Of a DNA stretch of 19,887 bases, positions 6,788-14,149 are shown piece by piece. The notes under the pieces were generated by a model. That model saw nothing but the letters and a program-made list of their open reading frames with translations, searched no databases and was not told where the DNA came from. The stretch is from the NCBI GenBank assembly GCA_031262635.1, contig JAISHN010000060.1, forward strand, positions 1-19,887, in the 5' to 3' direction. The translations under genes were made by a program, and so were the position numbers. The DNA is from Holosporaceae bacterium (lineage in GTDB: Bacteria > Pseudomonadota > Alphaproteobacteria > UBA3830). How positions within the stretch are numbered: the first letter of the stretch is position 1; each line of letters begins with the position of its first letter.

Positions 6788-7594
6788 TTAAAACGATTCG
6801 CTAAGAAAACCGCCGATTCGTATGGCTTTTACGCTTGCGGCGAGGCCGGTTTTGTCGTCCGTATCGACTAAAAGTCCGCAGAATGTCGCTTCGCCCATGG
6901 CGGGAGATAGCTTTTGATACGAATATCCTTTTACAAATCTCTCTATGAGGGTTTTTGACACTCCGATTATTGAATCGTAGTTCCCGCACATTCCAACGTC
7001 CGTTTGAAACGCCGTTCCTCCGGTTAAAATCCTTTCGTCCGCCGTCGGAATATGCGTATGCGTTCCAACCACGGCTGAAACGCGGCCGTCCAGATAATAT
7101 CCCAACGCGACTTTCTCGGAAGTCATTTCGGCGTGGAAGTCTACAACGATAGCGTCGACGTTTTTACCTATCTGATATTTTGCTAAAATTTTGTCCGCGC
7201 AAACAAAAGGATTGTCGCTAAGAAACGATATGCCGGCTCGTCCTATTAAATGAACGGCGACTATTTTTCGTCCGTCGGCGGTTGTCGTTTCCAATACCCC
7301 GCTTCCAGAAACGCAATCTGGCATATTCGCCGGTCTTAAGAGTCTTTTTTCTTTTTGCAGGAGAGCGAGAGCGTCTTTTTGATCGAACAGATGATTCCCT
7401 CCGGTAAGAACGTCCGCTCCAACCTCAAAGAACTGGCGAGCCATGTCGGGAGTTATGCCGAAACCATGAGCGGCGTTGTCTACGTCGATAACGACAAAAT
7501 CTACCGATTGTTTCTTTTTGAAATCCGGCAGACGATTAAGAACGGCTTCTCTTCCCGATCTTCCAGAAACGTCGCCTAGTATCAGAATTCTCAT
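6788..7594 (-). CDS. ymdB: YmdB/TIGR00282-family metallophosphoesterase
   Basis: A 268-aa cytosolic calcineurin-like phosphoesterase. Members of this family (YmdB/DR1281) hydrolyse cyclic nucleotides and affect RNA turnover or biofilm choice in other bacteria. Seen: D8 in ILILGD, N40 in DNAA, N67 in GGNHLFDQ, H154 in DFHAE, and H179/H181 in GTHTHIPTAD, then TDVGMCGNYDSIIG. The family's metal ligand E39 (usual NGENAA) is Asp here (VDVDNAA), a conservative change. The ATG at 7592-7594 is chosen because AAAGGAG lies just upstream and the protein then begins MRILILGDVSG as in relatives; 33 codons of open frame upstream are discounted. The upstream gap to the tRNA-His gene is 226 nt and divergent. 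Confidence 0.9.
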   Translation of the reverse strand: MRILILGDVSGRSGREAVLNRLPDFKKKQSVDFVVIDVDNAAHGFGITPDMARQFFEVGADVLTGGNHLFDQKDALALLQKEKRLLRPANMPDCVSGSGVLETTTADGRKIVAVHLIGRAGISFLSDNPFVCADKILAKYQIGKNVDAIVVDFHAEMTSEKVALGYYLDGRVSAVVGTHTHIPTADERILTGGTAFQTDVGMCGNYDSIIGVSKTLIERFVKGYSYQKLSPAMGEATFCGLLVDTDDKTGLAASVKAIRIGGFLSESF

Positions 7595-7778
7595 GGAAAC
7601 TCCTTTAATAATGGGGAAGAGTATACGCCGCTTAAGCTCATATTGTGAAGTTGGATTTTTCGCAACGCGTTGATTCCATGAGCTAGTAATCATTCCTCCC
7701 TACGATAAGACAACGAACGCGAGAGTTTTCATCTTTGGCGTAGCTAAATCTTAATTTTTAAAACGCGGCTTTTTTCTA

Positions 7779-7807
7779 TTGACCTTTCAGACGTAAAACT
7801 GTACAAA
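7779..7807 (+). promoter_or_regulatory. Likely sigma70-type promoter of tRNA-His/sspB
   Basis: TTGACC at 7779-7784 and TACAAA at 7802-7807 are 17 nt apart. They place a start about 7 nt before the mature tRNA. Confidence 0.5.
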
Positions 7808-7820
7808 AAACGAATGCTAC

Positions 7821-7898
7821 GGCGAGCGTAGCTCAATCGGCTAGAGCGCCAGGTTGTGGCTCTGGAGGTCGTCGGTTCGATTCCGATCGCTCGCCCCA
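7821..7898 (+). tRNA. tRNA-His (anticodon GTG)
   Basis: Cloverleaf folded by hand: G-1 at 7821 opposite C73 at 7895; acceptor GCGAGCG/CGCTCGC; D stem GCTC/GAGC; anticodon stem CCAGG/TCTGG around TTGTGGC (anticodon GTG); T arm GTCGG-TTCGATT-CCGAT; encoded CCA at 7896-7898. The extra 5' G paired with C73 is the classic identity element for histidyl-tRNA synthetase. Confidence 0.95.
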
Positions 7899-7918
7899 TA
7901 AGCGTTCTGGAGATGGCG

Positions 7919-8371
7919 ATGCGCGGTTTGCAATACGACGAGATGGTTCAAAAAGCGCTTCTTTCCGTCGTCAAAGAGGCGTTGGAAGAAGTTTCCGCCG
8001 GCGGACTGCCTGGAAATCACCATTTTTATATAAGATTTCGCACCGATCACCCTAAAGCTAGAGTTCCAGATTTCCTTAGGAAACAGCATCCTGAAGAAGT
8101 CATGATCGTAATTCAGCACCAGTTTTGGAATTTACAAGTCTTCCGCGACGAATTCTGCGTGGATCTGAGTTTCAACGGCATTCAAGAGACTCTTACGATT
8201 CCGTTTTCGTCTTTAATCGCATTCGTCGATCCTTCCGTAAAATTCGCGCTGCAGTTTACGCCGTCTTTTGACGACGATCCCAACCCTGAAATGCCGGAAA
8301 ACGACGTCTCAAAAAGCCGTCCGACCGGCGACGGAAAGATAATCAGCTTAGATAGTTTTCGTAAGAAATAA
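7919..8371 (+). CDS. sspB: ClpXP adaptor SspB, alphaproteobacterial type
   Basis: A 150-aa adaptor that binds ssrA-tagged or regulatory substrates and delivers them to ClpXP. Seen: the substrate-binding fold with the hallmark GLPGNHHFYIRFRTDHP segment, HPEEVMIVIQHQFWNL, and the DLSFNGIQETLTIPF strands. A flexible linker leads to the C-terminal ClpX-docking tail KIISLDSFRKK, as in Caulobacter SspB-alpha. Of three in-frame ATGs, the one at 7919 is chosen: GGAG at 7909-7912 lies 6 nt before it but abuts the ATG at 7913, and MRGLQYDEMV is the usual N-terminus. The gene starts 20 nt after the CCA of tRNA-His and is probably released from the same transcript. Confidence 0.9.
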   Translation: MRGLQYDEMVQKALLSVVKEALEEVSAGGLPGNHHFYIRFRTDHPKARVPDFLRKQHPEEVMIVIQHQFWNLQVFRDEFCVDLSFNGIQETLTIPFSSLIAFVDPSVKFALQFTPSFDDDPNPEMPENDVSKSRPTGDGKIISLDSFRKK

Positions 8372-8438
8372 GAGGCCGGTTCAGGCGCTATTATGCGCGT
8401 CAGGAGCCGCTCTTCATGAGTGGATTGCCGCAATATGT

Positions 8439-8461
8439 AAGGGCGAATATTATTCGCCCTT
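8439..8461. repeat. Short palindrome of the GGGCGAAT...ATTCGCCC family
   Basis: TAAGGGCGAAT-ATT-ATTCGCCCTTA forms an 11-bp perfect stem. It lies downstream of sspB and could slow or end transcription, but has no T run. Confidence 0.6.
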
Positions 8462-8504
8462 ATCCAATCGCGGCGCGGTTTTTGCAATGTCGATCATTCG
8501 TCTT

Positions 8505-8595
8505 CGTCATCCTAGAGCGAAGCGAAGGATCTATACTGCAACGCGTAACAATCGTATGGATCCTTCGTATGACTACGCCTTTCTCAAGGATGACG
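8505..8595. repeat. Palindromic repeat core, copy 3, overlapping a gene end
   Basis: Starts CGTCATCCTAGAGCGAAGCG and ends CTCAAGGATGACG, with inner GAAGGATC/GGATCCTTC. The last bases encode R-H-P-stop of the M16 peptidase on the opposite strand. Confidence 0.75.
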
Positions 8596-9852
8596 AACAT
8601 AAGAACGCAGAACTTCAATAACGGGAGTCGCGTCGTTTTTTCCCACCGTAACGACTGAAGTTTTGGATGAAAAAATCTTGTTGGCAAGCTTTTTTACGTC
8701 TTCAATGGAGACTGATTCGATTTTTTTCACAACGTCTTCTTTTTCAAGCGGACTGCCGAAAATCGCCGTTTGGTTTGCGATCTGTTCGCAAGACGCGGAA
8801 GAGCTTTCTCTCGCCATAAGCAAAGCGGATTTTAGTTGAGCCTTAGTTTTATCAAGTTCCTTTTCCAAAACGTCTTCTTCTATCTTCGTTAATTCGTTCG
8901 CGATTACCTTCGATAACTCCGTAAGCTTATCCGGCGAAGTCGCCGCGTAGACTCCAAACGTTCCGTTTCTTTTGTAGGAGGATGAGAACGCGTAGATCGA
9001 ATAGGCTAATCCGCGTTTTTCCCTAACTTCCTGAAATAATCTCGACGACATTCCGCCGCCAAGGATCGACGACAGAGTCGCCGCCGCATAGTAATCCTCG
9101 CTCGCGCTAGATAGCCCGTCAAAACCAATGATTACATGCGTTTGTTCGATATCTCGAACGTCGGAATACGATCCGCCTACATAATCGTAGCGTTTGTCGT
9201 GAACCGGCGTAACATTATTTCTAAATTTCGAGAGATACTTATCGGCGAGCTTCAATAACTCGTCGTGATCGACGTTTCCGGCGGCGGCGAAAATTATATT
9301 ATCCGCGTTGTAGTATTTGGCTCTGTAATCTTGAAGATCGCGCGCGGTTATCTTAGAAACAATCTCCGCCGTTCCTAAAATCGGCCGTCCCAAAGACTGA
9401 TTCGCAAAAGCGACGTTTTGAAAATGATCAAAAATTATATCGTCCGGCGTGTCTTGAGTTTGATAGATTTCCTGCATAATAACGCCGCGTTCTCTTTCTA
9501 GCTCTTCTTCGGGAAACGTTGGGTTTTGCAGAATGTCCGACAGAACGTCTATGACTAATTCTTTGTTTTCTTTCAATACCTTAGCGTGAAACGCGGTGAT
9601 TTCTTTAGAAGTGTAAGCGTTTAAAAATCCTCCGACGGACTCTATTTCTTCTGATATTTGCTTAGCGTTTCTAGAAGTCGTGCCTTTAAAAGCCATATGC
9701 TCAAGAAAATGAGAAATTCCGCATTCGCTTTTATTTTCGCAAACGCCGCCGGCTTTGACCCAATAGCCTAAGACGACGCTTTCGAAGCTTTCGATGCTTC
9801 TTGTCGCTACTTGGATTCCGTTATTTAACCGCGTTATGATCGTTTTGCTCAT
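8584..9852 (-). CDS. M16-family zinc metallopeptidase (mitochondrial processing peptidase beta-like)
   Basis: A 422-aa peptidase of the pitrilysin/MPP family. The inverted zinc motif HFLEH is at 48-52 (H48, H52, catalytic E51), and the third ligand is E128 in ERERGVIMQEI, exactly 76 residues after H52 as in the family. The C-terminal half has the partner-domain signature GGGMSSRLFQEVREKRGLAYSIYAF (glycine-rich loop and R/Y substrate contacts). Alphaproteobacterial members are the bacterial relatives of mitochondrial MPP-beta; the cellular substrate is usually unknown. The ATG at 9850-9852 lies inside the 3' end of the carboxypeptidase gene (32-bp overlap), with GAGG 7 nt upstream, so translation is probably coupled. 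The stop codon and last three residues come from the repeat at 8505-8595, so the native C-terminus may have been altered slightly. Confidence 0.92.
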   Translation of the reverse strand: MSKTIITRLNNGIQVATRSIESFESVVLGYWVKAGGVCENKSECGISHFLEHMAFKGTTSRNAKQISEEIESVGGFLNAYTSKEITAFHAKVLKENKELVIDVLSDILQNPTFPEEELERERGVIMQEIYQTQDTPDDIIFDHFQNVAFANQSLGRPILGTAEIVSKITARDLQDYRAKYYNADNIIFAAAGNVDHDELLKLADKYLSKFRNNVTPVHDKRYDYVGGSYSDVRDIEQTHVIIGFDGLSSASEDYYAAATLSSILGGGMSSRLFQEVREKRGLAYSIYAFSSSYKRNGTFGVYAATSPDKLTELSKVIANELTKIEEDVLEKELDKTKAQLKSALLMARESSSASCEQIANQTAIFGSPLEKEDVVKKIESVSIEDVKKLANKIFSSKTSVVTVGKNDATPVIEVLRSYVRHP

Positions 9853-10861
9853 TGTTTCCCTCTTTACTTTTAGGAGCTTCGTTTATTTTATTGTATATGC
9901 CGGATGGAGAAGTTGCGGGAGTTTTTTGCTCTTTATCCGCTTCGTCGTTTTTAGAAGCTTCGCTTATCTTGTTGTAAATTCCCGACGGCGGCGACGCGGG
10001 CTTTAGTTCCTCCTTCAAAACCGACGATATTTTTCGACGTCTAACTTTCGCCAACGCTTCTCGAGCTTGCAGCTTAGAAAAACCTTTTTTGAAAAGCGAA
10101 AGCGCGAGAGCGTTTCGCTCGGCGCTTGTTTTTCCGCCGAGAACGACGACGATCAAACGGATTTTCCCTTTTACGGCGGAGGCGGCCACGTTAAAGCCTG
10201 AAGCGGCGACGTATCCCGTTTTTATTCCGTCGACAAGTATGTCTCCTCTCTTTCCCAACAACGCATTATGGCCTTTTATGCGTTTATTTTCGATCGAAAA
10301 TTCTTTATTAGAAAAGAAGTGGTAATAATCGGAATATTCCTTCAATAAAGCGCTCGCCAGCTTCGCCATGTCTCTCGCCGAGCTTAATTGCCGCGTATTT
10401 TTCCAACCCGACGCGTTGAAAAATATCGTCGACGACATTCCGAGCCGTCGCGCTTCTTTATTCATCATATCTACGAAGTTTTTTTCCGTCTTTCCGATAT
10501 GCTCCGCGACCGCGACGGCGACGTCGTTCGCCGATTTTACGACCAAAGCCAGAATAGCGTTGCGGACGGTTATCGTTTCTCCGGCTTTCAAGCTCAAAAT
10601 ACTGGGACTTTGCGACGCTGCGAAAGCGGATACGCGAATTTTAGTGTTTGCGGATATTTTCTTTTGTCTTAAAGCCTTGAACATTAGCAGCAACGTCATC
10701 ATTTTAGTCAGAGAGGCGGGCTGAGTTTTCTGATCGGCGGCGCGAGAGTAGATAACCTCGCCGTTTTTCGCGTTTACCACAATCGCGGCTTCAACCGGCG
10801 AAGAAGCGAACGCTTTCGCCGACGAAAAAACGACAAACGTAAGTAATAAACGCTTGAACAA
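9821..10861 (-). CDS. D-alanyl-D-alanine carboxypeptidase (penicillin-binding protein, S11 family)
   Basis: A 346-aa periplasmic DacA/DacC-type enzyme that trims the terminal D-Ala of peptidoglycan pentapeptides. Seen: a signal peptide (1-19, ending AKAFA before SSP), the catalytic SLTK at 50-53, SAN at 110-112, and KTG at 214-216. After the catalytic domain (to about 260) there is no obvious DacA C-terminal beta domain or amphipathic anchor. Instead there is a basic stretch (AKVRRRK) and a hydrophilic tail with two copies of PSGIYNKI[S/N]EA at about 292-302 and 319-329. TTG at 10859-10861 is the start: GGAGG lies 6 nt upstream. It is preceded by the reductoisomerase homologue (62-nt gap) and overlaps the M16 gene, so the three likely form an operon. 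It shows that this bacterium makes peptidoglycan. Confidence 0.92.
   Translation of the reverse strand: MFKRLLLTFVVFSSAKAFASSPVEAAIVVNAKNGEVIYSRAADQKTQPASLTKMMTLLLMFKALRQKKISANTKIRVSAFAASQSPSILSLKAGETITVRNAILALVVKSANDVAVAVAEHIGKTEKNFVDMMNKEARRLGMSSTIFFNASGWKNTRQLSSARDMAKLASALLKEYSDYYHFFSNKEFSIENKRIKGHNALLGKRGDILVDGIKTGYVAASGFNVAASAVKGKIRLIVVVLGGKTSAERNALALSLFKKGFSKLQAREALAKVRRRKISSVLKEELKPASPPSGIYNKISEASKNDEADKEQKTPATSPSGIYNKINEAPKSKEGNNEQNDHNAVK
9870..9990. repeat. In-gene tandem repeat in the carboxypeptidase tail
   Basis: Two diverged direct copies about 81 bp apart encode PSGIYNKI[S/N]EA plus a Lys/Glu/Asn-rich spacer. On the plus strand both contain GGAGCTTCG/GAAGCTTCG followed by TTTAT or CTTAT and TTGTA. 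Confidence 0.7.
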
Positions 10862-10923
10862 AAATATCCTCCGTTGGAAGTTAAAAAACTTCGGAAGAAA
10901 ATAAAATAAACTAAGGAAAATGT

Positions 10924-11910
10924 CTATTGTTCTTCGCGGCGGCGCAAGAGCCTAACTCTAACTTCTTCCAACGGATGCTCCGCGTATAATTCTCTGAACG
11001 CCGCGAGTTCTCGTCCGCCGGACGCATAGTCGTTTATCAGCCTGTTTGCGAACGCGCCGCTTTGAATTTCTTTTAGGATATTTTTCATTTCCGATTTAAC
11101 GGAGCCGCTTATTAATCTCTTAGCTCCAACGTAGCCGCTGAATTCCGCCGCGCTTGAGACGAAACGCTTCATGCCGTCGGCAATTCCTTGTTTGCAAATC
11201 AAATCGGCGATTAATTTTACGTTGCGAACGCATTCTATGTAGGCGGTTTCTTCCGAATATCCCGCTCCGACGAGCGTTTCAAATCCGGCTTTCATAAGGC
11301 CGATCACGCCGCCGCAAAGAACGGCCTGCTCGCCGAATAAATTCGCTTCGCACTCTTTTTCAAACGTCGTTTCGATAATTCCCGCTTTCCCCGATCCTAT
11401 GGCGCATGCGTAGGATAGAGCGACGTCTTTCGCCTGGCCGCTTGCGTCGCGATGGACGGCGATAAAGCTCAAAGTCCCGTTTCCTTCGACGTATTCGCTT
11501 CTAACGACCGCGCCGGAAGTTTTGGGAACGATCATAATTACGTCTAAATCTCTTCTAGGTTCTATTAAGCCAAAATGCGTCGCAAATCCGCTTGCAAACG
11601 CTAAGGTCGCGTTTTTCTTGAGATTGTCTTTCAGTTCTTTTTTATAAAACTCGCCTTGAACTTCGTCCGGTATTAAGATCATGACGAATCTTGCGATTCT
11701 CGCCGCGTTGGCCGGAGTCGTAACGAAAAATCCGGCTTTTTCCGCTTCTTCGCGGCTTTTTGAATCTTCTCGAAGCCCTATGAATACTCTTATTCCCGAA
11801 TCCCGCAAGTTCAAAGCGTGAGCGCGTCCCTGCGAGCCGTATCCTATAATCGCGACTGACATTTCTTTGATCAAATCAATATGCGCGTCTTCTTCGTATA
11901 ATATTTTCAC
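10924..11910 (-). CDS. ilvC: Ketol-acid reductoisomerase homologue with missing catalytic residues
   Basis: A 328-aa protein matching class I ketol-acid reductoisomerase (KARI), which makes dihydroxy-acids in valine/isoleucine synthesis using NADPH and two Mg ions. The Rossmann motif GYGSQG (23-28), SEYVEGNG, and GEQAVLCGG are kept. By standard numbering the catalytic His107 is Ser (FASGF), Mg ligand D190 is Asn (EANLFGEQ), and Mg ligand E230 is Asn (IECVRN), while E194 and E226 remain. The PGHTVR-type loop is SGAVVR. I confirmed these codons in the DNA. Catalysis as a normal KARI is therefore doubtful. The reading frame is intact, so the protein may have another NADPH-dependent or regulatory role. 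The start is GTG at 11908-11910 with AGGA about 9 nt upstream. It is followed after 62 nt by the carboxypeptidase gene; no other ilv genes are present in the window. Confidence 0.85.
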   Translation of the reverse strand: MKILYEEDAHIDLIKEMSVAIIGYGSQGRAHALNLRDSGIRVFIGLREDSKSREEAEKAGFFVTTPANAARIARFVMILIPDEVQGEFYKKELKDNLKKNATLAFASGFATHFGLIEPRRDLDVIMIVPKTSGAVVRSEYVEGNGTLSFIAVHRDASGQAKDVALSYACAIGSGKAGIIETTFEKECEANLFGEQAVLCGGVIGLMKAGFETLVGAGYSEETAYIECVRNVKLIADLICKQGIADGMKRFVSSAAEFSGYVGAKRLISGSVKSEMKNILKEIQSGAFANRLINDYASGGRELAAFRELYAEHPLEEVRVRLLRRREEQ

Positions 11911-12069
11911 TTTGTTTTTTCCTATTTGTTACGAATAAATATATGAATCAAAAATATTTAAAATATCAAGACTCATATACGCGTTGCGGCGAGGATATGC
12001 GTAAAATCGCTTGGATCCTTCGTCCCTTTGATAAGACGAGAAATGAAACGCCTCAACAAAACGACAATC
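11911..12069. other. Intergenic region with a repeat scrap
   Basis: Contains the minus-strand promoter region of the reductoisomerase homologue and a fragment of the palindromic repeat (CTTGGATCCTTCGTCCC at about 12011-12027). A frame running from 11943 into dapE antisense has no ribosome-binding site. Confidence 0.5.
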
Positions 12070-13200
12070 TCAACGGCCAAAATATTTATCTAAAAACGAG
12101 TAATATACGCGTTCTAGATTTTTTAAATCCTCGACGCTTACTTTTTCGTTTTTCTGATGCATAGTAGCGTCTTGCAGACCGAATTCGATAACATTACAGT
12201 AATTGGCCATAAACCGACCGTCCGACGTTCCTCCTCCGGCGGAAAAAGACGGTTCTATTCCGACGGTTTCCTTTATGGACGACGATAATATATTTTTCAG
12301 ATTTTCGTTATCGCAATAGTAGGCTTCTCCATCTTCTATAAAATCGAACGACAGCCCCTCAAAGCTTTCCGCCTCGCGTTCAAGAATCGCTTCCAGCGTT
12401 TTTATTGTGTAATCGTCGCCGAACCTTATGTTTAAATTTGCGAAAGACGAGTCTGGAACAACGTTTGTAGCGTAGTTATTTGTAAAAAGCATGGTGACTT
12501 CCAAATTCGTCGCCGGAAATTTTTTGTTTTCATGTTTCCATTTGTAATCGCTAATTTTTGCGATGTATTTGCAGAGAGCGGCAAGGGAGTTTTTATAATT
12601 TTCAGGATATGCGACGTGACCTTGTTTGCCGCGCGATTTTACGACCGCGTTAAGACTGCCGCGATGTCCGAGTATCGCGCAATCTCCTAAGCGTTCGTTC
12701 GAAGAAGGCTCGCCGACAAGACAGTCGCTTGGCGTTAGATCGTTTTCCATAACCCATTTTATCAACGATCGCATTCCTTCATACGAGCCGATTTCTTCGT
12801 CTCCCGTAACGAAAAATTCAATAGCTCCGTCGAACGGCCGTTTTACGAATTCCGCCGCCGCGCAACAAAACGCCGCTAGGCCGCCTTTCATATCAACGGC
12901 TCCGCGACCGATTAAAAATCCGTCTTTCTGGACGGCTGCAAACGGATTGACGTCCCAGCCTTCTCCCGCGGGCGTAACGTCCGTATGCCCGATAAATCCG
13001 AGAATTTTCTTACGGCCGTTTCCGTACTTTGCGAAGAGATTTTTTACGGCGTTCTTCCCGTCTTCCGATTTAAAAGCCAAAATACGCGTTTCAAATCCCG
13101 CGGACGATAAAAATTCCGCTACAAGCTCGATCGCTCCGTCGTCATTGGGAGTAACGCTTTTGCATTTGATCAGATTCGAACATAATTCTACGACGTTCAT
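12070..13200 (-). CDS. dapE: Succinyl-diaminopimelate desuccinylase
   Basis: A 376-aa cytosolic M20-family zinc hydrolase of the succinylase branch of lysine and meso-diaminopimelate synthesis. It removes succinate from N-succinyl-LL-DAP. Metal and catalytic residues are all present: H72 in GHTDVTP, D103 in GRGAVDMKGG, E135/E136 in GDEEIGS, E164 in GEPSS, and the C-terminal H in DATMHQKNE. The substrate-domain segment GHRGSLNA and the GGGTSDGRFM loop also match DapE rather than ArgE. The ATG at 13198-13200 is chosen because AAGGAG lies 7 nt upstream and the protein then begins at the fold. Together with the carboxypeptidase it indicates a peptidoglycan wall. It is divergent from tRNA-Leu/kdsB. 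Confidence 0.95.
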   Translation of the reverse strand: MNVVELCSNLIKCKSVTPNDDGAIELVAEFLSSAGFETRILAFKSEDGKNAVKNLFAKYGNGRKKILGFIGHTDVTPAGEGWDVNPFAAVQKDGFLIGRGAVDMKGGLAAFCCAAAEFVKRPFDGAIEFFVTGDEEIGSYEGMRSLIKWVMENDLTPSDCLVGEPSSNERLGDCAILGHRGSLNAVVKSRGKQGHVAYPENYKNSLAALCKYIAKISDYKWKHENKKFPATNLEVTMLFTNNYATNVVPDSSFANLNIRFGDDYTIKTLEAILEREAESFEGLSFDFIEDGEAYYCDNENLKNILSSSIKETVGIEPSFSAGGGTSDGRFMANYCNVIEFGLQDATMHQKNEKVSVEDLKNLERVYYSFLDKYFGR

Positions 13201-13285
13201 AAGAAACTCCTTTTCCGATGATCTAAAAATATACTTAACGTAAAGAGATCGCAATTTTCCATTATTTTCACGCGGCATTTTATGG

Positions 13286-13314
13286 TTGATACTTCCCGCC
13301 GCGTCTGATATTTA
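13286..13314 (+). promoter_or_regulatory. Possible promoter of tRNA-Leu/kdsB
   Basis: TTGATA at 13286-13291 is followed at a 15-17 nt distance by GATATT/TATTTA (13307-13314). The match is moderate, but the position, 10 nt before the tRNA, is right. Confidence 0.35.
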
Positions 13315-13324
13315 ATGAAGCGTT

Positions 13325-13411
13325 GCGGCCATGGCGGAACTGGTAGACGCGTAGCGTTGAGGTCGCTATGGAGGAGACTCCGTGGAAGTTCAAGTCTTCT
13401 TGGCCGCACCA
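13325..13411 (+). tRNA. tRNA-Leu (anticodon GAG)
   Basis: Acceptor GCGGCCA/TGGCCGC with discriminator A at 13408 and encoded CCA at 13409-13411. Anticodon stem TAGCG/CGCTA encloses TTGAGGT (anticodon GAG). A long variable arm (TGGAGGAGACTCCGT) marks the class II Leu type. T arm GTTCAAGTC. Total 87 nt. Confidence 0.95.
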
Positions 13412-13431
13412 CGCGTTTAGAAAGCAAGATA

Positions 13432-14145
13432 GTGGACGCTCTGATAGTTATTCCGGCGAGAATTTCATCCGCAAGGCTGCCTCGCAAGATGTTGGCGGAC
13501 GTGAAGGGTAAACCCCTCGTCGTTAGAACGTTCGAGAGCGCGAAATTAGCGAACGCCGGAGACGTAGTCGTCGCTTGCGATTGCGATGAAATCGCGTCGG
13601 CGATACAAAACGCGGGCGGAAAGGCTGTGTTGACCGATCCGAATTTGCCGTCGGGAACCGATAGAGTCTTCGCCGCTTGGAAAAAACTTGATCCCGAAGG
13701 AAAGTACAAATTTATCATTAACTTACAAGGCGATATGCCTTTTATAGGAGCGGACTTTGTCCGATCCGCCGTCGAGGACATCAAAAAAACTAATTGCGAC
13801 ATTTTTACGTTGGGAACTCCTATTAAAGACGATTCATATTTACGAGAGAGCGTCGTAAAGCCTCTAATTACGTTTGATTCGCAAAACGGCGGGAGAGCGT
13901 TGTATTTTAGCCGGTCTGCCATTCCGTTTGGAGGGCCGTATTTCAATCACATAGGAATATATTGTTTTCGCGCGGAGGGATTGCGGAAATTCGTCGGTCT
14001 TCCGCAAAGCCCGCTTGAGAAAACTGAAAGACTCGAGCAACTGCGAGCGATCGAAAACGGCATGACCATAGGCGTTCGTATTATCTCCGCCGCTCCTCCG
14101 ATCAGCGTTGATACTCAAGAGGATCTAGAAGCGCTGTTAAACTAA
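13432..14145 (+). CDS. kdsB: 3-deoxy-manno-octulosonate cytidylyltransferase
   Basis: A 237-aa cytosolic enzyme that activates Kdo with CTP to CMP-Kdo for lipopolysaccharide inner core synthesis. Seen: the nucleotide-binding N-terminus IVIPARISSARLPRKML, VACDCDEI, the metal site LQGDMPFI (family LQGDxP), HIGIYCFR, and the C-terminal LPQSPLEKTERLEQLRAIENG, which is diagnostic of KdsB. No ATG fits; GTG at 13432-13434 places the fold at residue 5 and gives the family's usual length. There is no clear Shine-Dalgarno sequence, only GAAAG about 8 nt upstream. The start lies 20 nt after the tRNA-Leu CCA, so co-transcription is likely. It implies that the organism makes a Kdo-containing lipid A core. 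Confidence 0.92.
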   Translation: MDALIVIPARISSARLPRKMLADVKGKPLVVRTFESAKLANAGDVVVACDCDEIASAIQNAGGKAVLTDPNLPSGTDRVFAAWKKLDPEGKYKFIINLQGDMPFIGADFVRSAVEDIKKTNCDIFTLGTPIKDDSYLRESVVKPLITFDSQNGGRALYFSRSAIPFGGPYFNHIGIYCFRAEGLRKFVGLPQSPLEKTERLEQLRAIENGMTIGVRIISAAPPISVDTQEDLEALLN

Positions 14146-14149
14146 ACAA

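Noticed and set aside
8416..8687. Overlapping frames on both strands after sspB
   Set aside because: They are produced by the short palindrome and palindromic copy 3; no ribosome-binding site fits.
11943..12164. Plus-strand frame of 73 codons
   Set aside because: No ribosome-binding site. It crosses a repeat scrap and runs antisense into the end of dapE.
13197..13946. Minus-strand frame of 249 codons opposite kdsB and tRNA-Leu
   Set aside because: It is antisense to a clear kdsB and a tRNA gene, with low-quality serine/leucine/arginine-rich translation and no family signature.
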